Origin: Pseudonocardia nigra
Lineage (GTDB): Bacteria > Actinomycetota > Actinomycetes > Mycobacteriales > Pseudonocardiaceae
DNA length: 46,441 bases
NCBI RefSeq assembly: GCF_019396355.1
Contig: NZ_JAHKRK010000042.1
Span: 1 to 46,441, forward strand
Direction of reading: 5' to 3'
Below the pieces are notes generated by a model. The model saw only the letters and a program-made list of their open reading frames with translations. It searched no databases and was not told where the DNA came from. The position numbers were made by a program, and so were the translations under genes. This document shows, piece after piece, positions 25,157 to 36,147 of the stretch (position 1 is its first letter; every line of letters begins with the position of its first letter).

Positions 25157-26653
25157 TCAGTCGAACCGGGCCCCGCCCTTGTCGGACTCGCCCTCGGCCA
25201 GCTTGGCCTTGATCGCGGCCTCGATCTTGTCGCCGATGACCTTGTCGATGTTCTTCCAGTACTGGTAGACGCGCTCGCGGATGTCCTCGGACTTCACACC
25301 GGAGGCCGCACCCGCGACGGTCTCGACCAGCTGCTCGCGCTGGGCCTCGGAGAACACCTTGTTGAGCAGGGTGTTGGCCTGGCCGTAGTCGTCGTCCTCG
25401 GCGTGCAGCGTGTAGGCGGCACGCGTCATCTCGCCGTCGAGTGCCTGCAGGCCGGCGTAGGTGGCGCGCAGCGGGTCAGCCTTCGGGCCCCCCATCGAGT
25501 TCGGCGCGTACACCGGGTCGGTCACGTTGTCGATCCGCATCGCGCCGTCCTTGGAGTAGCTGTTGACGGCGACGCGCGGACGGTTGACCGGGATCTGCTG
25601 GTAGTTCACCCCGAGGCGGGCGCGGTGCGCGTCGGCGTAGGAGAACCCGCGGGCCAGCAGCATCTTGTCCGGGGACAGCCCGGTGCCGGGCACCAGGTTG
25701 TTCGGCTGGAACGCCGCCTGCTCCATCTCGGCGTGGAAGTCGGTGACGTTGCGGTTCAGCGTCAGCTTGCCGACCTCGATGAGCGGGTAGTCGGCGTGCG
25801 GCCACACCTTGGTGAGGTCGAACGAGTTGAACCGGTAGTCCTTGGCGTCCTCGAACGGCATGATCTGCATCTTGAGCGTCCAGCTCGGGAGCTCCCCGCG
25901 CTCGATCGCCTCGTACAGGTCGCGCTGGTGGAAGTCACCGTCCTCGCCGGCGATCCGGTCGGCGTCGGCCTGCGTGAGGTTCTCGATCGGCTGGTCGCAC
26001 TTGAAGTGGTACTTCACCCAGAACTGCTCGCCCGCGGCGTTGATCCACGAGTAGGTGTGGCTGGAGTAGCCGTTCATGTTGCGCCACGTCTTCGGGATGC
26101 CCCGGTCACCCATCAGCCAGGTGACCTGGTGCGCCGACTCCGGCGACAGCGTCCAGAAGTCCCACTGCATGTCGGCGTCGCGCAGGTTGTTGCGCTGCAG
26201 GCGCTTCTGCGACCGGATGAAGTGCTGGAACTTCATTGGGTCGCGCAGGAAGAAGACCGGCGTGTTGTTGCCGACGATGTCGAGGTTGCCCTCGGACGTG
26301 TAGAACTTCACGGCGAAACCGCGCGGGTCGCGCCAGGTGTCGGGGCTGCCCCGCTCCCCCGCCACGCTGGAGAACCGGGCGACGACCTCGGTCTCCGCGC
26401 CCTGCTGGAACACCTCGGCCTTGGTGTAGGCGCTCACGTCGTTGGTGACGACGAAGGTGCCGAACGCGCCGCCACCCTTGGCGTGCGGCTGGCGCTCCGG
26501 GATGCGCTCCCGGTTGAAGCTCGCCATCTGCTCGATCAGGTAGTGGTCCTGGAGCAGGATCGGACCGTCGGGCCCGACGGTGAGCGAGTGCTCGTCACTC
26601 GCGACCGGCGCACCGGCGTCCGTCGTCGTGGGCCGCGGCTCTGTTGCCGTCAC
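25157..26653 (-). CDS. katA: Monofunctional haem catalase
   Basis: A 498-residue catalase converting hydrogen peroxide to water and oxygen. The distal His57 is in [16 protein letters not shown], the distal Asn (about 130) in [17 protein letters not shown] and the proximal Tyr in [20 protein letters not shown]. Length corresponds to small-subunit (clade 3) catalases. No signal peptide, so cytoplasmic. The GTG at 26653 is preceded by GAAGGAGA and overlaps the furA stop as GTGA, so synthesis is coupled to its peroxide-sensing regulator. Confidence 0.95.
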   Translation of the reverse strand: MTATEPRPTTTDAGAPVASDEHSLTVGPDGPILLQDHYLIEQMASFNRERIPERQPHAKGGGAFGTFVVTNDVSAYTKAEVFQQGAETEVVARFSSVAGERGSPDTWRDPRGFAVKFYTSEGNLDIVGNNTPVFFLRDPMKFQHFIRSQKRLQRNNLRDADMQWDFWTLSPESAHQVTWLMGDRGIPKTWRNMNGYSSHTYSWINAAGEQFWVKYHFKCDQPIENLTQADADRIAGEDGDFHQRDLYEAIERGELPSWTLKMQIMPFEDAKDYRFNSFDLTKVWPHADYPLIEVGKLTLNRNVTDFHAEMEQAAFQPNNLVPGTGLSPDKMLLARGFSYADAHRARLGVNYQQIPVNRPRVAVNSYSKDGAMRIDNVTDPVYAPNSMGGPKADPLRATYAGLQALDGEMTRAAYTLHAEDDDYGQANTLLNKVFSEAQREQLVETVAGAASGVKSEDIRERVYQYWKNIDKVIGDKIEAAIKAKLAEGESDKGGARFD

Positions 26654-27111
26654 GGAATCTCCTTCGTCATCTCTCGGTGGTGGGACGGGCGGTCGTGCTG
26701 GCACGCCGGGCAGAGACCCCAGAACACGACCTCCGCCTCGTCCACGACGTAGCCCGCCGCGTCGCTCGGGGTGAGGCAGGCGCGTTCCCCGACGGCGCAG
26801 TCGACGTCGGTGGTGCGCCCGCAGGCGCGGCAGACCAGGTGGTGGTGGTTGTCCCCGGTGCGCGTCTCGAACCGGGCGGCCGAGCCCGCGGGCTCGATGC
26901 GCCGGACGAGACCGGCCTCGCTGCAGGCGGCGAGGACGTCGTAGACGGCCTGGGTCGAGATGCTGCGGTGCGCGGTGCGGACCAGGCGGGCGACCGTGTC
27001 GGCCGTGGCGTGCGGATGCTCGGCCAGCACGTCGAGCACCGCGAGCCGGGGCCCGGTGACGCGCAGGCCGGCGTCCCGGAGGCGCTGGGCGTCGTCTGCT
27101 AGGGGTGCCAT
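26650..27111 (-). CDS. furA: Fur-family peroxide regulator (FurA/CatR-like)
   Basis: A 153-residue Fur-family repressor. Winged-helix part: [20 protein letters not shown] and [20 protein letters not shown]; metal-binding region [20 protein letters not shown] and a second CxxC near the C-terminus (GLCPACQHD). The genomic link to a catalase fits the FurA/CatR type, which releases catalase genes on oxidation. A TTGACT element lies at 27148-27143 with TCAACT 17 bp on, putting the transcription start within a few bases of the ATG: the message would be essentially leaderless, as reported for mycobacterial furA as I recall. Confidence 0.92.
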   Translation of the reverse strand: MAPLADDAQRLRDAGLRVTGPRLAVLDVLAEHPHATADTVARLVRTAHRSISTQAVYDVLAACSEAGLVRRIEPAGSAARFETRTGDNHHHLVCRACGRTTDVDCAVGERACLTPSDAAGYVVDEAEVVFWGLCPACQHDRPSHHREMTKEIP

Positions 27112-27119
27112 CGCCGCAG

Positions 27120-27148
27120 AGTTGACCAGCTTTTCTGGAACCAGTCAA
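27120..27148 (-). promoter_or_regulatory. furA promoter and probable FurA operator
   Basis: An AT-rich island in GC-rich DNA. On the minus strand TTGACT (27148-27143) and TCAACT (27125-27120) are 17 bp apart. TTGAC at both ends in inverted orientation (27122-27126 and 27144-27148) gives a 27-bp partly symmetrical element, suitable for autorepression. Confidence 0.55.
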
Positions 27149-27237
27149 GTTAATCGGGATCTCGCTCAGGTTCTGTCGGTGCCGCGCGGCACCATGTCGA
27201 CGTGGACGTTGCAGCAGATGTGGCCGCCGGCCGGGGG

Positions 27238-28410
27238 ATGGCGGCCTACCGCGAGGTCCTGCGCCTGCCCGGGGTGGCACCGCTCACGGCCGTGGCGTTC
27301 CTCGCCCGCATCCCGGCCTCCGCCGCGGCGATCACGCTCACGCTCCACGTGGTGCTCACCCTCGGCCACGGGTACGGCGCGGCGGGGCTCGTCGGTGCGT
27401 CCGCCACCGTCGGGATGGCGATCGGGGCCCCACTGCTGGGCAGGTTGGTCGACCGGCGCGGCCTGCGCACCATGCTCGTTCTCACGCTCTGCGCCGAGGC
27501 CGTGTTCTGGACGGTCGCGCCCTGGCTGCCCTACCCCGCGCTGCTCGTGGGCGCCCTGCTCGGCGGCCTGCTCGGGATGCCGGTGTACTCGGTGATCCGG
27601 CAGTCGCTGGCCGCCCTGGTGCCTCCCCCGCGCCGGCGGCCCGCGTTCGCGCTCGACTCGATGTCGGTCGAGCTGTCCTACATCATCGGGCCGGCGGTCG
27701 GCACGCTGCTCGCACTGCAGCTCACCACCACCGTCGGCATGTGGGTCGTCGGCGCGGGATGGGTACTGTCCGGGTTCGCGCTCTGGGCGTTGAACCCGCC
27801 CACACGGGCGCCCGAGCCGCCCATCGCGGGTGCCATCCCGCGGGTGCGGCAATGGCTCGACGCGCGGCTGGTCGCGGCGCTGCTGGCCACGAGCGCCGCG
27901 GTCGCCCTGGTCTTCGGCACCGAGCTGTCGATGATCGCCGGTCTGCAGACCAGTGGGCAGGCGGCATGGATCCCCGTCGTCAACGCGGCGTGGTGCCTGG
28001 CGTCGCTCGCCGGCGGGTTCGTCTACGGGGCGGCCAGCCGCTCACGCTCCCTCTTCGCCCTCGTCGCCGGGCTCGGGGTGGCCACCCTGCCGGTGGCGTT
28101 CGGCGGCCCATGGTGGTCGTACGCGCTGCTGCTCGTGCCCGCCGGGCTGCTCTGCGCCCCGTCGCTCGCGGCCAGCGCCGAGGCCGTGAGCGCGCTCGCG
28201 CCCGAGCACGCGCGCGGCCTGGTCACGGGCCTGCACGGCTCCGCCATCACGCTGGGCGCCGCGGTGGGCACGCCGCTCGCCGGCCTCCTGATCGACCTCG
28301 CCTCCCCTGCCGCAGCCGTGGTGGTCGTCGGCTCGGCGGGCGTCCTCGTCGCGGTGATCGCCGCCCTCCTCGCGCGCAGCAACGGGCGCGGCATGCCCGT
28401 GCCGTCGTGA
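27238..28410 (+). CDS. MFS transporter
   Basis: A 390-residue major facilitator superfamily protein with about twelve hydrophobic helices. The loop between helices 2 and 3 reads [20 protein letters not shown], the usual MFS signature G-x-x-x-D-R-x-G-R/L. Resembles actinobacterial efflux-type MFS proteins; substrate unknown. I use the ATG at 27238 behind CCGGGGG; a GTG at 27202 would add twelve residues without a ribosome binding site. Divergent from furA, but there is no obvious link to oxidative stress. Confidence 0.85.
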   Translation: MAAYREVLRLPGVAPLTAVAFLARIPASAAAITLTLHVVLTLGHGYGAAGLVGASATVGMAIGAPLLGRLVDRRGLRTMLVLTLCAEAVFWTVAPWLPYPALLVGALLGGLLGMPVYSVIRQSLAALVPPPRRRPAFALDSMSVELSYIIGPAVGTLLALQLTTTVGMWVVGAGWVLSGFALWALNPPTRAPEPPIAGAIPRVRQWLDARLVAALLATSAAVALVFGTELSMIAGLQTSGQAAWIPVVNAAWCLASLAGGFVYGAASRSRSLFALVAGLGVATLPVAFGGPWWSYALLLVPAGLLCAPSLAASAEAVSALAPEHARGLVTGLHGSAITLGAAVGTPLAGLLIDLASPAAAVVVVGSAGVLVAVIAALLARSNGRGMPVPS

Positions 28411-28431
28411 TCGTCACCTCAGCCGGGCCGT

Positions 28432-28504
28432 CACTCGGCGCCGATGTTCGTTCCGCAACCTCCACTCAGCGCCGATGATCGTTCCGCAAGGTCCACTCAG
28501 CGCC
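28432..28504. repeat. 31-bp tandem repeat, 2.3 copies
   Basis: Units at 28432-28462 and 28463-28493 differ at four or five positions; a third begins at 28494 and breaks off after CACTCAGCGCC at 28504. Each starts CACTC-GCGCCGATG and contains CGTTCCGCAA. It fills the gap between the MFS and EEP genes. Confidence 0.8.
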
Positions 28505-28535
28505 CTCTCAACCGGGCTGCGGCAGACTCGATCGC

Positions 28536-29561
28536 GTGACCGCACCGCCGGGCCACCTCACTCCCGTGACCCCACCACCTCCACCCCCGCGGCGACGCAG
28601 CCGCCCGATCATTCGATTCACCGCCGCGGCGCTGCTCACCCTCCTGGTGGCGGTGGCGGCCGTGCCCGACCTGCTCGGACTCGACCGGCTGAGCCCGTTC
28701 GCACAGCTGGTGCCGTTCCGGCCGTGGATCCTCGTTGCGGTACTGGGCCTGCTGGTGCTGCTGCTGGTCGTGCTGTGGTTCCGGCGGGGGGCGTGGCCCT
28801 TCGTCGCCGGTGTCCTCGCGGTGCTCCTCGCGGGCACCGCGATGGTGCTGCCACGCACGATCGCCGACCCGCTGCCCACCGCGGGCGCCCCGCTCACCGT
28901 GCTGGCGTTCAACACCTACGAGGGCAGCGCAGATCCCGCCCAGCTGGCCGAGCTGATCGCCGCCACCCGGCCCGACGTCGTGTCGCTCAGCGAGTCGGGG
29001 CAGGCCTACCGGTCCCGGATCGCGCCCCTCGTCGAGCCGTTGGGGTACCGGCTGCACACCTCCACTCCCCCCGGGCGCGACGACGTCGCTGGGGTGACCG
29101 CTGTGGTCTCCGAGGAGCTGGGCGACGTGCAGGTGCAGTACGGGGCGGAGGCACCGTTCCCCTACGTCGTGGTCACCGGCGGCGGGCTGGGCCCGCTCCG
29201 GTTCGTGGCGTTCCACTCGGTCGCCCCCGTGCCCGGTTCGGTCCCCCAGTGGCTCACCGACCTGGCCCGGCTCGAGCAGTGGTGCGGGGGCCCCGAGCCG
29301 GTGGTCGTGGCGGGCGACTTCAACGCGACGCTGGACCACTCCGCACTGCGCAGCAGCATGGCGGGCTGCCGCGACGCCGCGGCGCAGCGCGGGGCCGGAC
29401 TCGTCCCGACCTGGGGACCCACCCCTCGCACGCGCGCGATCGGTCCCCAGATCGACCACGTGATCGCCACCGAGGGCATCGCACCCGAGACGTTCTCGGT
29501 GCACGACATCGCCGGCAGCGATCACCGCGCGGTGGTCACCCGGCTTCGACTGCCGGGCTGA
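28536..29561 (+). CDS. Membrane-anchored endonuclease/exonuclease/phosphatase-fold protein
   Basis: A 341-residue protein with a proline-rich start, three transmembrane helices (about residues 28-45, 64-81, 88-107) and an extracytoplasmic EEP domain. Catalytic motifs: VLAFNTYEG (metal-binding Asn), VSLSE (Glu), VVAGDFNATLDH (Asp/Asn) and GSDHRAVVTRL (final Asp-His). Such proteins cleave phosphodiesters or phosphomonoesters outside the membrane; substrate unknown. A GTG at 28536 is used; GTG 28566 is possible. Its 3' end overlaps the convergent carbonic anhydrase gene by 26 nt. Confidence 0.85.
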   Translation: MTAPPGHLTPVTPPPPPPRRRSRPIIRFTAAALLTLLVAVAAVPDLLGLDRLSPFAQLVPFRPWILVAVLGLLVLLLVVLWFRRGAWPFVAGVLAVLLAGTAMVLPRTIADPLPTAGAPLTVLAFNTYEGSADPAQLAELIAATRPDVVSLSESGQAYRSRIAPLVEPLGYRLHTSTPPGRDDVAGVTAVVSEELGDVQVQYGAEAPFPYVVVTGGGLGPLRFVAFHSVAPVPGSVPQWLTDLARLEQWCGGPEPVVVAGDFNATLDHSALRSSMAGCRDAAAQRGAGLVPTWGPTPRTRAIGPQIDHVIATEGIAPETFSVHDIAGSDHRAVVTRLRLPG

Positions 29562-30051
29562 TCTCCTCGAGCGCGAACGTCGTGATGTCCACGACGAAGC
29601 CGCGGATCGGGGTGCCGTCGCGCAGGAACGGCTCCCCGCGCAAGCGCGCCACGCCGCGCCGCACGTCGTCGGCCGCATCCCGGAACGCCCCCGGCCGCCA
29701 CGGCGGTCGCGTCCCGGTCTCCGCCGCGAGCTCGTCGGAGAACTCCTCGTCGGTGAACGTCGCCATCCCGCACCCGGAGTGGTGCACCAGGAGGACGTCG
29801 GTGGTGCCGAGCTTGCGCTGGCTGATCGCGATCGAGCGCACGACGTCGTCGGTGACGATGCCGCCCGCGTTGCGCAGCACGTGCGCCTCACCGGGCGCGA
29901 GACCGAACAGCGTGTAGACGTCGATCCGGGCGTCCATGCACGTGACGACGACCGTCCGCAGGGTCGGCCTGCCCGGTGCGCCCGCCGCCGACCGGGCCGC
30001 GCGCCCGCCGGCACCCGCCGCGTGCCGCCGCAGGAGATCCTCGTTCCCCAT
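29536..30051 (-). CDS. Beta-class carbonic anhydrase
   Basis: A 171-residue enzyme interconverting CO2 and bicarbonate. Zinc ligands are visible: Cys38 with the Asp40-Arg42 dyad in VVVTCMDARIDVYTLFGLAP, His91 and Cys94 in LLVHHSGCGMATFTDEEF. Size and the RNAGGIVTDDVVRSIAISQ helix fit the short beta-type enzymes of actinobacteria. The ATG at 30051 follows GGAGGAG; the longer upstream frame has no support. Cytoplasmic; tail-to-tail overlap with the EEP gene. Confidence 0.92.
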   Translation of the reverse strand: MGNEDLLRRHAAGAGGRAARSAAGAPGRPTLRTVVVTCMDARIDVYTLFGLAPGEAHVLRNAGGIVTDDVVRSIAISQRKLGTTDVLLVHHSGCGMATFTDEEFSDELAAETGTRPPWRPGAFRDAADDVRRGVARLRGEPFLRDGTPIRGFVVDITTFALEEISPAVEAG

Positions 30052-30089
30052 CCCGCTCCTCCGAGTGAGTTCCGTCCGGTGATAGGACG

Positions 30090-30125
30090 GCGCGCCCACC
30101 CCGGGGATCCCCGGGAAGGGCGCGC
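30090..30125 (-). terminator. Terminator of the ask-asd operon
   Basis: GCGCGCCC (30090-30097) pairs with GGGCGCGC (30118-30125), and CCGGGGATCCCCGG (30101-30114) folds inside. It lies 12 bp beyond the asd stop codon. Confidence 0.75.
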
Positions 30126-30137
30126 TGATGCGACGGG

Positions 30138-31217
30138 CTACAGGCCTGCGGCGACCGTCTCCGCGATCTCGTAGGTGTTGAGCGCGGCCCCCTTGCGGAG
30201 GTTGTCACCGCACACGAACAGCTCGAGCGTGTTGGGGAAGTCCAGCGCCTGCCGGACCCGCCCGACCCACGTCGGGTCGCCGCCCACCGCATCGGCGGGC
30301 GTGGGCCACTCCCCTGCCGCCGGGTCGTCGCGCAGCACGATGGACGGCTGCTCGGCGAGCACCTTGCGCGCGGCCTCGACGGGCACCTCGCGGGAGAACG
30401 TGGCGTGCACGGCCAGCGAGTGCGTGGTGACGACGGGGACTCGCACGCACGTGGCGGACACCTTCAGGTCCGGGATGCCCAGGATCTTGCGGGCCTCGTT
30501 GCGGACCTTCAGCTCCTCTGAGCTCCAGCCGTCGTCCTTGAGCGAACCCGCCCACGGCACGACGTTGAGCGCGAGCGGTGCCGGGAACGGCGACGCGGAC
30601 GCGTCGAGCCCGGCCGCGTTCAGTGCCTCCGCGACGTCGCCGCCGCGCACCCCGACCTCGCGGCCGGCGACCGCGTTGAGCTCGGCGTAGAGCCGGTCGA
30701 TGCCGCCCTGACCCGCACCCGACGCGGCCTGGTAGGACGCCACGACCAGCGCCTCCAGCCCGAACTCGCGGTGCAGCGCACCCATCGCGGCCATCATCGA
30801 CAGCGTGGTGCAGTTCGGGTTCGAGATGATCCCCTTGGGCCGCTCGGCGGCCTTGTCCGCGTTGACCTCGGGCACCACCAGCGGCACCTCGGGGTCCATC
30901 CGGAACGCGCCGGAGTTGTCGACGGCCACTGCGCCGCGCTCCGCCGCGATCGGCGCCCACTCCGCGCTGACCTCGTCGGGAACGTCGAACAGCGCCACGT
31001 CCACGCCGTCGAACACCTCGGGGGCGAGCGCCTGCACGGTGACGTCCTGCCCGCGCACACGCAGCACCTTGCCCGCGGAGCGAGCGGAGGCCACGAGGCG
31101 AATCTCCGACCACGGGACGCTCTCGCGCCCGTTGATGATCTCGATCATGGTGGTGCCGACCGCCCCGGTGGCACCAACGATCGCGACGACGGGTCCCCGC
31201 TGGTTCGGCATGTTCAT
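30138..31217 (-). CDS. asd: Aspartate-semialdehyde dehydrogenase
   Basis: A 359-residue enzyme that reduces aspartyl phosphate to aspartate semialdehyde with NADPH, the branch precursor of lysine, methionine, threonine and diaminopimelate. NADP motif [17 protein letters not shown] (residues ~11-27), catalytic Cys136 in [17 protein letters not shown], and [19 protein letters not shown] before the substrate region. The ATG at 31217 overlaps the ask stop (ATGA), so the pair is coupled; this ask-asd arrangement is standard in actinobacteria. Confidence 0.97.
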   Translation of the reverse strand: MNMPNQRGPVVAIVGATGAVGTTMIEIINGRESVPWSEIRLVASARSAGKVLRVRGQDVTVQALAPEVFDGVDVALFDVPDEVSAEWAPIAAERGAVAVDNSGAFRMDPEVPLVVPEVNADKAAERPKGIISNPNCTTLSMMAAMGALHREFGLEALVVASYQAASGAGQGGIDRLYAELNAVAGREVGVRGGDVAEALNAAGLDASASPFPAPLALNVVPWAGSLKDDGWSSEELKVRNEARKILGIPDLKVSATCVRVPVVTTHSLAVHATFSREVPVEAARKVLAEQPSIVLRDDPAAGEWPTPADAVGGDPTWVGRVRQALDFPNTLELFVCGDNLRKGAALNTYEIAETVAAGL

Positions 31218-31732
31218 CGCCCCGTCCCCGCGTGGACGACGGCCTGCTCGTCGCCGCCGAGCTCGAACGCGGCGTGCAGCGCGCTCACCGCGGTGTCGAG
31301 CTGGTCGGGACGGCACAGCACCGAGATCCGGATCTCGGAGGTGTTCATGGTCTCGATGTTGATGCCGGCGTTCGACAGCGCCTCGCAGAACGTGGCGGTG
31401 ACGCCGGGGTGCGAGCGCATCCCGGCCCCGACCAGCGAGACCTTGCCGACCTCGGCGTCGTGCAGCACCTCGGCGAACCCGATCTCGGCCTGGGCGGCGG
31501 AGAGGGCCGCGACGGCGCGCGGGCCGTCGGTGCGCGGGAGGGTGAAGGTGATGTCGGTGCGCTGGGCGGAGGTGCGGCTGACGTTCTGCAGCACCATGTC
31601 GATGTTGATCTCCGCGTCCGCGACGGTGCGGAAGATCCGCGCGGCCATGCCGGGGGTGTCCGGCACGTCCGTCACGGTGATCTTCGCTTCGGACCGGTCG
31701 TGCGCGACCCCGGTGAGAATCGCCTTTTCCAC
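31214..31732 (-). CDS. Aspartate kinase beta subunit (internal in-frame start)
   Basis: At 31732 a GTG in the ask frame is preceded by GAGGAG (spacing 6 nt, GAGGAGATTCCCGTG). Translation from it gives 172 residues, [20 protein letters not shown] onwards, consisting of the two ACT domains. This is the arrangement established in Corynebacterium glutamicum, Bacillus and mycobacteria, where alpha and beta subunits form an alpha2beta2 enzyme. Conserved ribosome binding site and position support it here. Confidence 0.8.
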   Translation of the reverse strand: MEKAILTGVAHDRSEAKITVTDVPDTPGMAARIFRTVADAEINIDMVLQNVSRTSAQRTDITFTLPRTDGPRAVAALSAAQAEIGFAEVLHDAEVGKVSLVGAGMRSHPGVTATFCEALSNAGINIETMNTSEIRISVLCRPDQLDTAVSALHAAFELGGDEQAVVHAGTGR

Positions 31733-32479
31733 GGGAATCTCCTCGATCGAGCCGGTCACGAGCGATCCCGGCTTGTCGTTGTACGAGCTGCGCACCCGCA
31801 GCGGGACGTTGTAGCGCCGGGCGTACTCCACGGCGCGCAGATGGAGAATCTTGGCGCCGCACGCCGCCATCTCGAGCATCTCCTCGTAGGTGATGGTCTC
31901 GCGGCGCTGGGCGTCGGGCACGATCCGCGGATCGGCCGTGTAGATGCCGTCCACGTCGGAGTAGATCTCGCAGACGTCGGCCCCGAGCGCGGCGGCCAGC
32001 GCGACGGCGGTGGTGTCCGACCCGCCGCGGCCGAGCGTGGTGACGTCCTTCGAGTCCTGGCTCACGCCCTGGAACCCGGCGACGAGCACGATCGAGCCCT
32101 CGTCGAGGGCGTCGCGCAGCCGCTGCGGGTTGACCTGGACGATCCGGGCGTCACCGTGCTTCGAGGTGGTGATCATTCCGGCCTGCGAGCCGGTGAACGA
32201 CCTGGCCTGCGCACCGAGGGAGTGGATCGCCATCGCGACGAGCGCGTTGGAGATCCGCTCGCCGGCGGTGAGCAGCATGTCCATCTCCCGCGGCGGCGGG
32301 GCGGGCGACACCTGGTCGGCGAGATCGAGCAGTTCGTCCGTGGTGTCGCCCATCGCGGAGACGACCACGACGACGTCGTTGCCCTCTTTGTGCGTACGGA
32401 CGATCCGTTCGGCGACCTTCTTGATACGGTCCGCGTCCTGGACGGATGATCCGCCGTACTTCTGCACGACGAGGGCCAC
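31214..32479 (-). CDS. ask: Aspartate kinase (alpha and beta subunits from one gene)
   Basis: A 421-residue aspartokinase, first enzyme of the aspartate pathway. The kinase domain starts [20 protein letters not shown], with [20 protein letters not shown] as catalytic core; two ACT domains (residues ~265-420) bind feedback inhibitors, typically lysine plus threonine in this group. The GTG at 32479 is preceded by GGAGG at 6 nt. An internal in-frame start at 31732 would yield a separate regulatory subunit. Coupled to asd by ATGA overlap. Confidence 0.97.
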   Translation of the reverse strand: MALVVQKYGGSSVQDADRIKKVAERIVRTHKEGNDVVVVVSAMGDTTDELLDLADQVSPAPPPREMDMLLTAGERISNALVAMAIHSLGAQARSFTGSQAGMITTSKHGDARIVQVNPQRLRDALDEGSIVLVAGFQGVSQDSKDVTTLGRGGSDTTAVALAAALGADVCEIYSDVDGIYTADPRIVPDAQRRETITYEEMLEMAACGAKILHLRAVEYARRYNVPLRVRSSYNDKPGSLVTGSIEEIPVEKAILTGVAHDRSEAKITVTDVPDTPGMAARIFRTVADAEINIDMVLQNVSRTSAQRTDITFTLPRTDGPRAVAALSAAQAEIGFAEVLHDAEVGKVSLVGAGMRSHPGVTATFCEALSNAGINIETMNTSEIRISVLCRPDQLDTAVSALHAAFELGGDEQAVVHAGTGR

Positions 32480-32496
32480 TGCCGACCTCCTGTCCT

Positions 32497-32521
32497 GGCC
32501 GCGCGGATCGAGCGCGCGGCC
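32497..32521 (-). promoter_or_regulatory. Hairpin in the ask 5' leader
   Basis: GGCCGCGCG (32497-32505) pairs with 32513-32521 around a 7-nt loop, immediately upstream of the ask ribosome binding site at about 32486-32490. It could modulate translation of ask; no leader peptide is evident. Confidence 0.4.
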
Positions 32522-32693
32522 GTGGGGGTTCTCGTCCCGGACGGGTCCGCACGCGAGCGCGGCGCTCCTCCGGGCGCTGGTCGGGAATCCACCCTACCGG
32601 GTCCGACACATTCCGCCTGCCGAAATGACCCAGGCCACAGGATGGCGGACGGCCCGCGCACAGGGCTCGGACCGTCGGGGGAACCCGGGTGAC

Positions 32694-32996
32694 TCAGGGG
32701 ATCCGGCGCACCAACCGCACGACCACCGTGGTGATGGCGAACCAGATCAGCGCCGCGGTGCCGTAGTTCAGCACGACCCGGAGTTTCGGGTCCTCCGGCA
32801 GGAACAGGTTGGACAGCCCGAGGTTGAACGTGTCGGCCAGGTCCCGGATGAGCGTGGTCAGCCCGTTCTCCGGGTTCGCGTCGAGCAGCGTGAGCACGAT
32901 GTGCACCACGAGCACGGTGACGATGAGCATGCCGACGATCCGCAGGACGTTGCCGAGGGCATCGATACCCCGCCGCGCCGTGCTCCCTGCTGCCAC
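32694..32996 (-). CDS. Small membrane protein between ask and leuA
   Basis: A 100-residue protein with two hydrophobic segments (VLRIVGMLIVTVLVVHIVLT and YGTAALIWFAITTVVVRLVR) joined by a polar loop (LIRDLADTFNLGLSNLFLPE). GTG at 32996 with GGGGAGG 6 nt upstream. The position between ask and leuA is, as I recall, conserved in Pseudonocardiaceae, but no function is known. Could be co-transcribed with nothing else here: ask lies downstream across 214 bp that contain its own leader hairpin. Confidence 0.7.
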   Translation of the reverse strand: MAAGSTARRGIDALGNVLRIVGMLIVTVLVVHIVLTLLDANPENGLTTLIRDLADTFNLGLSNLFLPEDPKLRVVLNYGTAALIWFAITTVVVRLVRRIP

Positions 32997-33081
32997 TTGC
33001 GACCTCCCCGCAGGCGAAGAGCCACATGCTCCCACGGTCCGCACGATGATTCCTACTGGCGGGTATCACCCGTTCGAGTGA

Positions 33082-35049
<1,968 letters not shown>

Positions 35050-35075
35050 CCCCGCCGCGGCGCCACCCGACCACC

Positions 35076-35128
35076 GTCAGGAAAGCCACGTTCCCGTCGT
35101 TCAACGCCAGGAACGTGGCTTTCCTGAC
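35076..35128. repeat. Palindromic intergenic repeat, copy C
   Basis: A perfect 19-bp inverted repeat (GTCAGGAAAGCCACGTTCC at 35076-35094, complement 35110-35128) with a 15-nt loop, 26 bp after the leuA stop codon. Its loop agrees with that of copy A at 11 of 15 positions. It can serve as a leuA terminator. Confidence 0.88.
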
Positions 35129-35150
35129 ACGTGCCAAGGACCCGCGGGCG

Positions 35151-35903
35151 ATGCGGCGCCACCCGGGGCCGGTACGGTCGCTCGCCGTGTCCCTGCCGGT
35201 GAGCCCTGTCGCTGCCTACCTGGTCGTCCTCGTGTGGGCGAGCCTGCCGTTCGTCCCGGCCGAGCCGATGCTCGTGGCCGCCGGGTCCTGGTCGGCGACG
35301 GGCGGGCTGTCGGTGCTCGCGGTCGTCGCGGCGGCCGCGGCCGGTTCGCTGGTGAGCGATCTGGTCAAGTACGCCATCGGCCGGCTCGCCGGCCCCGCCC
35401 TGCTCCAGCGGTTGCGCAACAGGCCCGCGGGGGCCCGGGCCGTCACCTGGATCGAGCACCGCGTGCGGCGCATCGGCCCGGCCGTGATCATCCCGTCGTA
35501 CTTCGTCCCGGTGGGCGTGGTGGTGTCCACCCTCCTCTGCGGCGCCCTGCGGCTGCCGCTGCGGGCGGTCGTGGTGGCCTCGGCGGCCGGCGCCGCCCTC
35601 TGGGCCGCGGTCTTCGTGCTGCTCGGGTACGCGGGCGGGGTGGTCTCCGGTCATCCGCTGGCGGGGATCGCGATCGGGCTGCCCGCGGCGTTCCTCCTGG
35701 GAGCGCTCATCGCCCGGCGCACCACGGCACGCGCCGACGCCGGCCGCGTCGAGGACGCAGGATCCTTCTGCCGACGCGATCGCTCGACTGCGCCGAGTAG
35801 CGCGGTGTGCTCGGACCAACTGCTCGACGCGGATGACGACCGACGCCGGCAGGTGTACCTTTGCGTACATGGCCGATCAGGTAGGTGTACGCGAGCTGCG
35901 TGA
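35151..35903 (+). CDS. DedA/VTT-domain membrane protein
   Basis: A membrane protein of about 250 residues of the DedA (VTT/SNARE-associated) superfamily. Core features: an early helix with LVVLVWASLPFVPAEPMLVA, GSLVSDLVKYAIGRLAGP, and PAVIIPSYFVPVGVVVSTLL, then LRLPLRAVVVASAAGAALWA and a further helix. Members move lipid carriers or maintain membrane homeostasis. Start uncertain: ATG 35151 is used, GTG 35188 is possible. The last ~50 residues (after IARRTTARAD) are hydrophilic, unlike the family, and the gene runs 35 nt into the antitoxin gene. Confidence 0.7.
   Translation: MRRHPGPVRSLAVSLPVSPVAAYLVVLVWASLPFVPAEPMLVAAGSWSATGGLSVLAVVAAAAAGSLVSDLVKYAIGRLAGPALLQRLRNRPAGARAVTWIEHRVRRIGPAVIIPSYFVPVGVVVSTLLCGALRLPLRAVVVASAAGAALWAAVFVLLGYAGGVVSGHPLAGIAIGLPAAFLLGALIARRTTARADAGRVEDAGSFCRRDRSTAPSSAVCSDQLLDADDDRRRQVYLCVHGRSGRCTRAA
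35854..35869 (+). promoter_or_regulatory. Antitoxin operator/promoter
   Basis: TGTAC (35854-35858) and GTACA (35865-35869) form an inverted repeat ending on the ATG of the antitoxin; AGGTGTAC recurs at 35883-35890. TACCTT (35856-35861) fits a -10 element that would start transcription at the ATG, giving a leaderless, self-repressed operon. Confidence 0.45.
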
Positions 35904-36147
35904 GCGCCTGAGCAGCTTCCTCGACCGCGTACAGCGAGGCGAGCAGATCGAGGTGACCGAGCGCGGACGGCCTGTCGCCATGCTCGTGCCGCTCCCGGAG
36001 TCCCGCGCCGTGCTCGCCGAGCTCGTAGCCACCGGCAAGGTCACGCCTGCCGACCGTCGATGGGCTCCCCAGCGCCGACGCCCGGTCCCGCCGGGGCAAC
36101 CGCTCGCCAGCGAGATCCTGCGCGCCGACCGCGCGGCCGAACGGTGA
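35869..36147 (+). CDS. Phd/YefM-family antitoxin
   Basis: A 92-residue antitoxin: MADQVGVRELRERLSSFLDR, then VQRGEQIEVTERGRPVAMLV is the Phd/YefM DNA-binding fold; the C-terminal tail, rich in Arg and Pro, should wrap the toxin. The ATG at 35869 sits inside a TGTAC/GTACA palindrome that is probably its own operator. Its TGA overlaps the toxin GTG as GTGA, the usual coupling. Confidence 0.9.
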   Translation: MADQVGVRELRERLSSFLDRVQRGEQIEVTERGRPVAMLVPLPESRAVLAELVATGKVTPADRRWAPQRRRPVPPGQPLASEILRADRAAER

